The translations under genes and the position numbers were made by a program. From Anaeromyxobacter oryzisoli (GTDB lineage: Bacteria > Myxococcota > Myxococcia > Myxococcales > Anaeromyxobacteraceae), in the NCBI RefSeq assembly GCF_022690765.1, contig NZ_JALCZA010000005.1:1-64000 (forward strand): a stretch of DNA of 64,000 bases, given 5' to 3'. Shown here piece after piece: positions 61,948-64,000 of the stretch. Each line of letters opens with the position of its first letter. Positions within the stretch are counted from its first letter, which is position 1. The notes beneath the pieces were generated by a model that saw nothing but the letters and a program-made list of their open reading frames with translations, was not told the origin of the DNA and did not search any database.

Positions 61948-63345
61948 GTGACACCCGACGTTCAGCTCAACCCCTCCGCCGCCGTACGAACGGAGGCGCG
62001 CCGCGACGCGTTCGCCTCCAACCTCGGGGCCTTCGCCGCCACCGTCGGCTCGGCCATCGGGCTCGGCAACATCTGGAAGTTCCCGTACCTCACCGGCTCG
62101 AACGGCGGGGCGGCCTTCGTGCTCACCTACCTGCTCGCGGTCGCCCTCGTCGGCGTGCCGGTGATGGTGGTCGAGCACGCGATCGGCCGGCGGATGCGCC
62201 TGGACGCGGTCCGCGCCTACGGGCGGGCCGTCCCTGGTCAGCCCTTCTGGGCGGCGATCGGTTGGGCTGGGTTCGTCTCGGCGGTCTTCATCATGGCGTT
62301 CTACACGGACGTGGCCGGGTGGGTGTTCGCGTACGTGTTCAAGTCCGCCGCCGCGCTGCGGACGGGCGCGCCCCTCACCTCCGCGACGTTCGGGGCGCTC
62401 GCGGGCGGCACGTGGGAGCCGCTCCTCTGGCAGGCCCTGGTGACGGTCCTCACCTGCTGGATCATCGCGACCGGCGTCTCGAAGGGGATCGAGCGGGTCA
62501 CGAAGACCCTCATGCCGGTCCTCTTCACGCTCCTCCTCGTCTGCGACGTCCGCGCGCTCACGCTGCCCGGCGCGGCCCACGGGGTCGCGTACCTCTTCCG
62601 CCCCGACCTCTCGAAGCTCACCGCCAGCGTGCTGCTCGCCGCGCTCGGCCTCGCGTTCTTCAAGCTCTCGCTCGGCATGGGCACGATGACGACCTACGGG
62701 TCGTACCTGCCCGACCAGACCCGCATCGTGCCGAACGCGGCGCGCGTCGCGCTCGCCGACACGCTCGTCTCCCTCCTCGCCGGGCTCGCCATCTTCCCCA
62801 CCGTGTTCGCCTTCGGCGGCACGCCGGCCGGGGGGCCGGGGCTGCTCTTCAACACCATCCCCCTGGTCTTCAGCCGGATGCCCGCGGGCGGGCTCTTCAC
62901 CTTCCTCTTCTTCGTGCTCTCGGCGATCGCGACCATCGGCGCGATGGTGAGCCTGATGGAGGTGCCGGTGGCGTGGTTCGTCGAGAAGGGCCACCTGCGC
63001 CGCCCCGCCGCCGCGATCGTCACCGCCGCGATCATGTTCGCGCTCGGCGTGCTCGCGACCCTCTCGCAGAGCCCGGTGCTCGCCGACGTGAAGCTCTTCG
63101 GGAAGACGTTCTTCGACCTGTTCGACTTCGCGTCCTCGAACGTGCTCCTCCCGGTGGGCGGGGTCGCCATCGCGATCGTCGGCGGGTGGCTGGTGTCGCG
63201 GCGCTCGTTCGTCGAGGAGATGGACCGCGGGTACGCCTCGGCGCCCCGGTACGAGCGCCCGCTCTACGCGCTCATCCGCTACGTGGCGCCCGTGCTCATC
63301 CTGCTCATCCTGCTGAACAGCCTGGGCGTGATCCGGCTCGCGTAG
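61948..63345 (+). CDS. Sodium-dependent amino acid transporter (NSS/SNF family)
   Basis: A 465-residue, roughly twelve-helix sodium symporter of the LeuT/NSS family. Helix 1 carries the family hallmark SAIGLGNIWKFPYLTGSNGGAAFVLTYLL, binding Na+ and the amino group. Helix 6 and 7 regions (LGLAFFKLSLGMGTMTTYGSYLPDQT) are also normal. Substrates in bacteria are mostly amino acids such as tryptophan or leucine. The start is GTG 61948, as the conserved N-terminal segment begins soon after. Confidence 0.9.
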   Translation: MTPDVQLNPSAAVRTEARRDAFASNLGAFAATVGSAIGLGNIWKFPYLTGSNGGAAFVLTYLLAVALVGVPVMVVEHAIGRRMRLDAVRAYGRAVPGQPFWAAIGWAGFVSAVFIMAFYTDVAGWVFAYVFKSAAALRTGAPLTSATFGALAGGTWEPLLWQALVTVLTCWIIATGVSKGIERVTKTLMPVLFTLLLVCDVRALTLPGAAHGVAYLFRPDLSKLTASVLLAALGLAFFKLSLGMGTMTTYGSYLPDQTRIVPNAARVALADTLVSLLAGLAIFPTVFAFGGTPAGGPGLLFNTIPLVFSRMPAGGLFTFLFFVLSAIATIGAMVSLMEVPVAWFVEKGHLRRPAAAIVTAAIMFALGVLATLSQSPVLADVKLFGKTFFDLFDFASSNVLLPVGGVAIAIVGGWLVSRRSFVEEMDRGYASAPRYERPLYALIRYVAPVLILLILLNSLGVIRLA

Positions 63346-63472
63346 CCCGGCGGCGGCGCGGGCCGGACCCGTCCGGGCGGGCCGCTGCGGCGGTCCCGCG
63401 CTGCGCGGAGGTGGGGCGGGGACCCCCGCCCGGTCCGGCCCTCGCGCGGAGGCGAGCGCGCGCGCCGGCTGG

Positions 63473-63478
63473 TATAAC
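63473..63478 (+). promoter_or_regulatory. Possible -10 element
   Basis: TATAAC stands out in a very GC-rich stretch, 61 bases before the GTG at 63539. No -35 box is seen at the usual distance, so this is a weak call. Confidence 0.3.
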
Positions 63479-63538
63479 GGTGGGCGGAGGCCGGCTCGTC
63501 GCCGCGGTGCGAGTCCAGGCGACGGGCAAACCGAGCGC

Positions 63539-64000
63539 GTGCGCCCGCACCCTTTCGAGCGCGTCTTCGCCCCCCGCGCCGTCGCCGTCCTCGGCGCCGC
63601 CGGCCTCGACTCGCCCGGCGGCCGCGTGCTGCGGAACCTGGTCGCCGGCGGGTTCGCAGGGCCGATCCACGCGGTGGGCGGCGACGCCGGCGCCCTCCCC
63701 GGCGTGCGCTGCAGCGCCACGCTCTCCGAGGTCGAGGGGGAGATCGACCTCGCCGTCCTCGCCTACCCCGCCGCGGCGCTCCCGGAGCTCGTGCGCGCCT
63801 GCGCCGAGCGCGGCGTCGGCGGCGCCGTGATCCTGGCGGGCGTGCCGGGGGCGCCGGCGCAGCGCGATCGCGGCGCGGCCGGGGCGCTCCTCGCCGAGGC
63901 GCGGCGCGGCGGGCTTCGGCTCTTCGGCCCGAACAGCGTGGGGCTCGTCCGCACCGGCGCGCGCCTCGACGCGACGTTCACGAACGGCGGCGCGATCCCC
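63539..64000 (+). CDS. CoA-binding domain of an ADP-forming acyl-CoA synthetase-type protein, truncated by window end
   Basis: An open frame from GTG 63539 runs to the window edge (154 codons). It begins RPHPFERVFAPRAVAVLGAAGLDSPGGRVLRNLVAGGFAGPIHAVG, the CoA-binding Rossmann start of the acetyl-CoA synthetase (ADP-forming) and protein acetyltransferase (Pat) families. DLAVLAYPAAALPELVRACAERGVGGAVIL and LFGPNSVGLVRTGARLDATF follow in the expected order. An ATP-grasp domain, and in Pat a GNAT domain, would lie beyond the edge. Whether it is an acyl-CoA synthetase or a lysine acetyltransferase cannot be told. The ribosome binding site is weak. Confidence 0.8.
   Translation, partial: MRPHPFERVFAPRAVAVLGAAGLDSPGGRVLRNLVAGGFAGPIHAVGGDAGALPGVRCSATLSEVEGEIDLAVLAYPAAALPELVRACAERGVGGAVILAGVPGAPAQRDRGAAGALLAEARRGGLRLFGPNSVGLVRTGARLDATFTNGGAIP

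Noticed and set aside
61591-63720. A 709-residue minus-strand frame opposite the NSS transporter gene
   Set aside because: Low-complexity Arg/Glu/Pro translation opposite a clear membrane protein gene.

Overview
The window is a very GC-rich chromosomal stretch with almost every codon ending in G or C. It reads as Myxococcota, most likely an Anaeromyxobacter-like organism. The support is a DUF2378/TIGR02265 protein (a Myxococcales paralogous family), two large sigma-54 activators, an encapsulin locus, and a mix of anaerobe-type and lipid genes. I see no rRNA, no tRNA, no CRISPR array and no phage. The only mobile-type gene is one Y1/REP-associated transposase.

Left part (1-10.1 kb): an exopolyphosphatase on the minus strand, then a tightly packed plus-strand run: inositol-3-phosphate synthase, a CDP-alcohol phosphatidyltransferase, a PimA-like glycosyltransferase, two diverged acyltransferases, a metallophosphoesterase and an MMPL/RND lipid exporter. 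Stop and start codons overlap as GTGA at several junctions. Read together, this is a candidate pathway that makes, glycosylates, acylates and exports an inositol phospholipid, with a layout reminiscent of the actinobacterial PIM genes. Next come a receiver-only protein, a DedA protein, and a two-gene encapsulated-ferritin/encapsulin iron-storage operon (11.5-12.6 kb).

Middle (12.8-32 kb): a DUF2378 protein, a YiiX-type cysteine hydrolase, ketopantoate reductase-like, a membrane-anchored GcvH-like protein without the lipoyl lysine, a VLCAD/ACAD9-type acyl-CoA dehydrogenase and an M64 peptidase. A PhnD/PhnE/PhnC-type ABC importer follows, in which the permease is a double-length fusion and the ATPase carries a LysR-type ligand-sensing domain. 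Then come Nudix, IlvD, an RsmB-like methyltransferase, a Tat-exported aldo/keto reductase and the Y1 transposase.

Right part (32-64 kb): cupredoxins, a two-component NtrB/NtrC-type pair, DUF456, DUF3187, a DmeF-type cation exporter, transporters of the APC, SSS and NSS families, and Ogt. sucCD is divergent from a PrpR-like sigma-54 activator with a good -24/-12 promoter between them. The end holds Cfa, MatB, a DUF748 giant, TRIC-like, thioesterase and methyltransferase genes, and a truncated acyl-CoA synthetase (ADP-forming) type gene.

A short sequence, CCCGACCGAGAGAAGTTTT, recurs about fifteen times (including variants and partial copies) in the intergenic regions, often in clusters of two or three, on both strands, and once 98 bases before the Y1 transposase. 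Together with the inositol-lipid cluster and the ATPase-sensor fusion it is the most unusual thing here.
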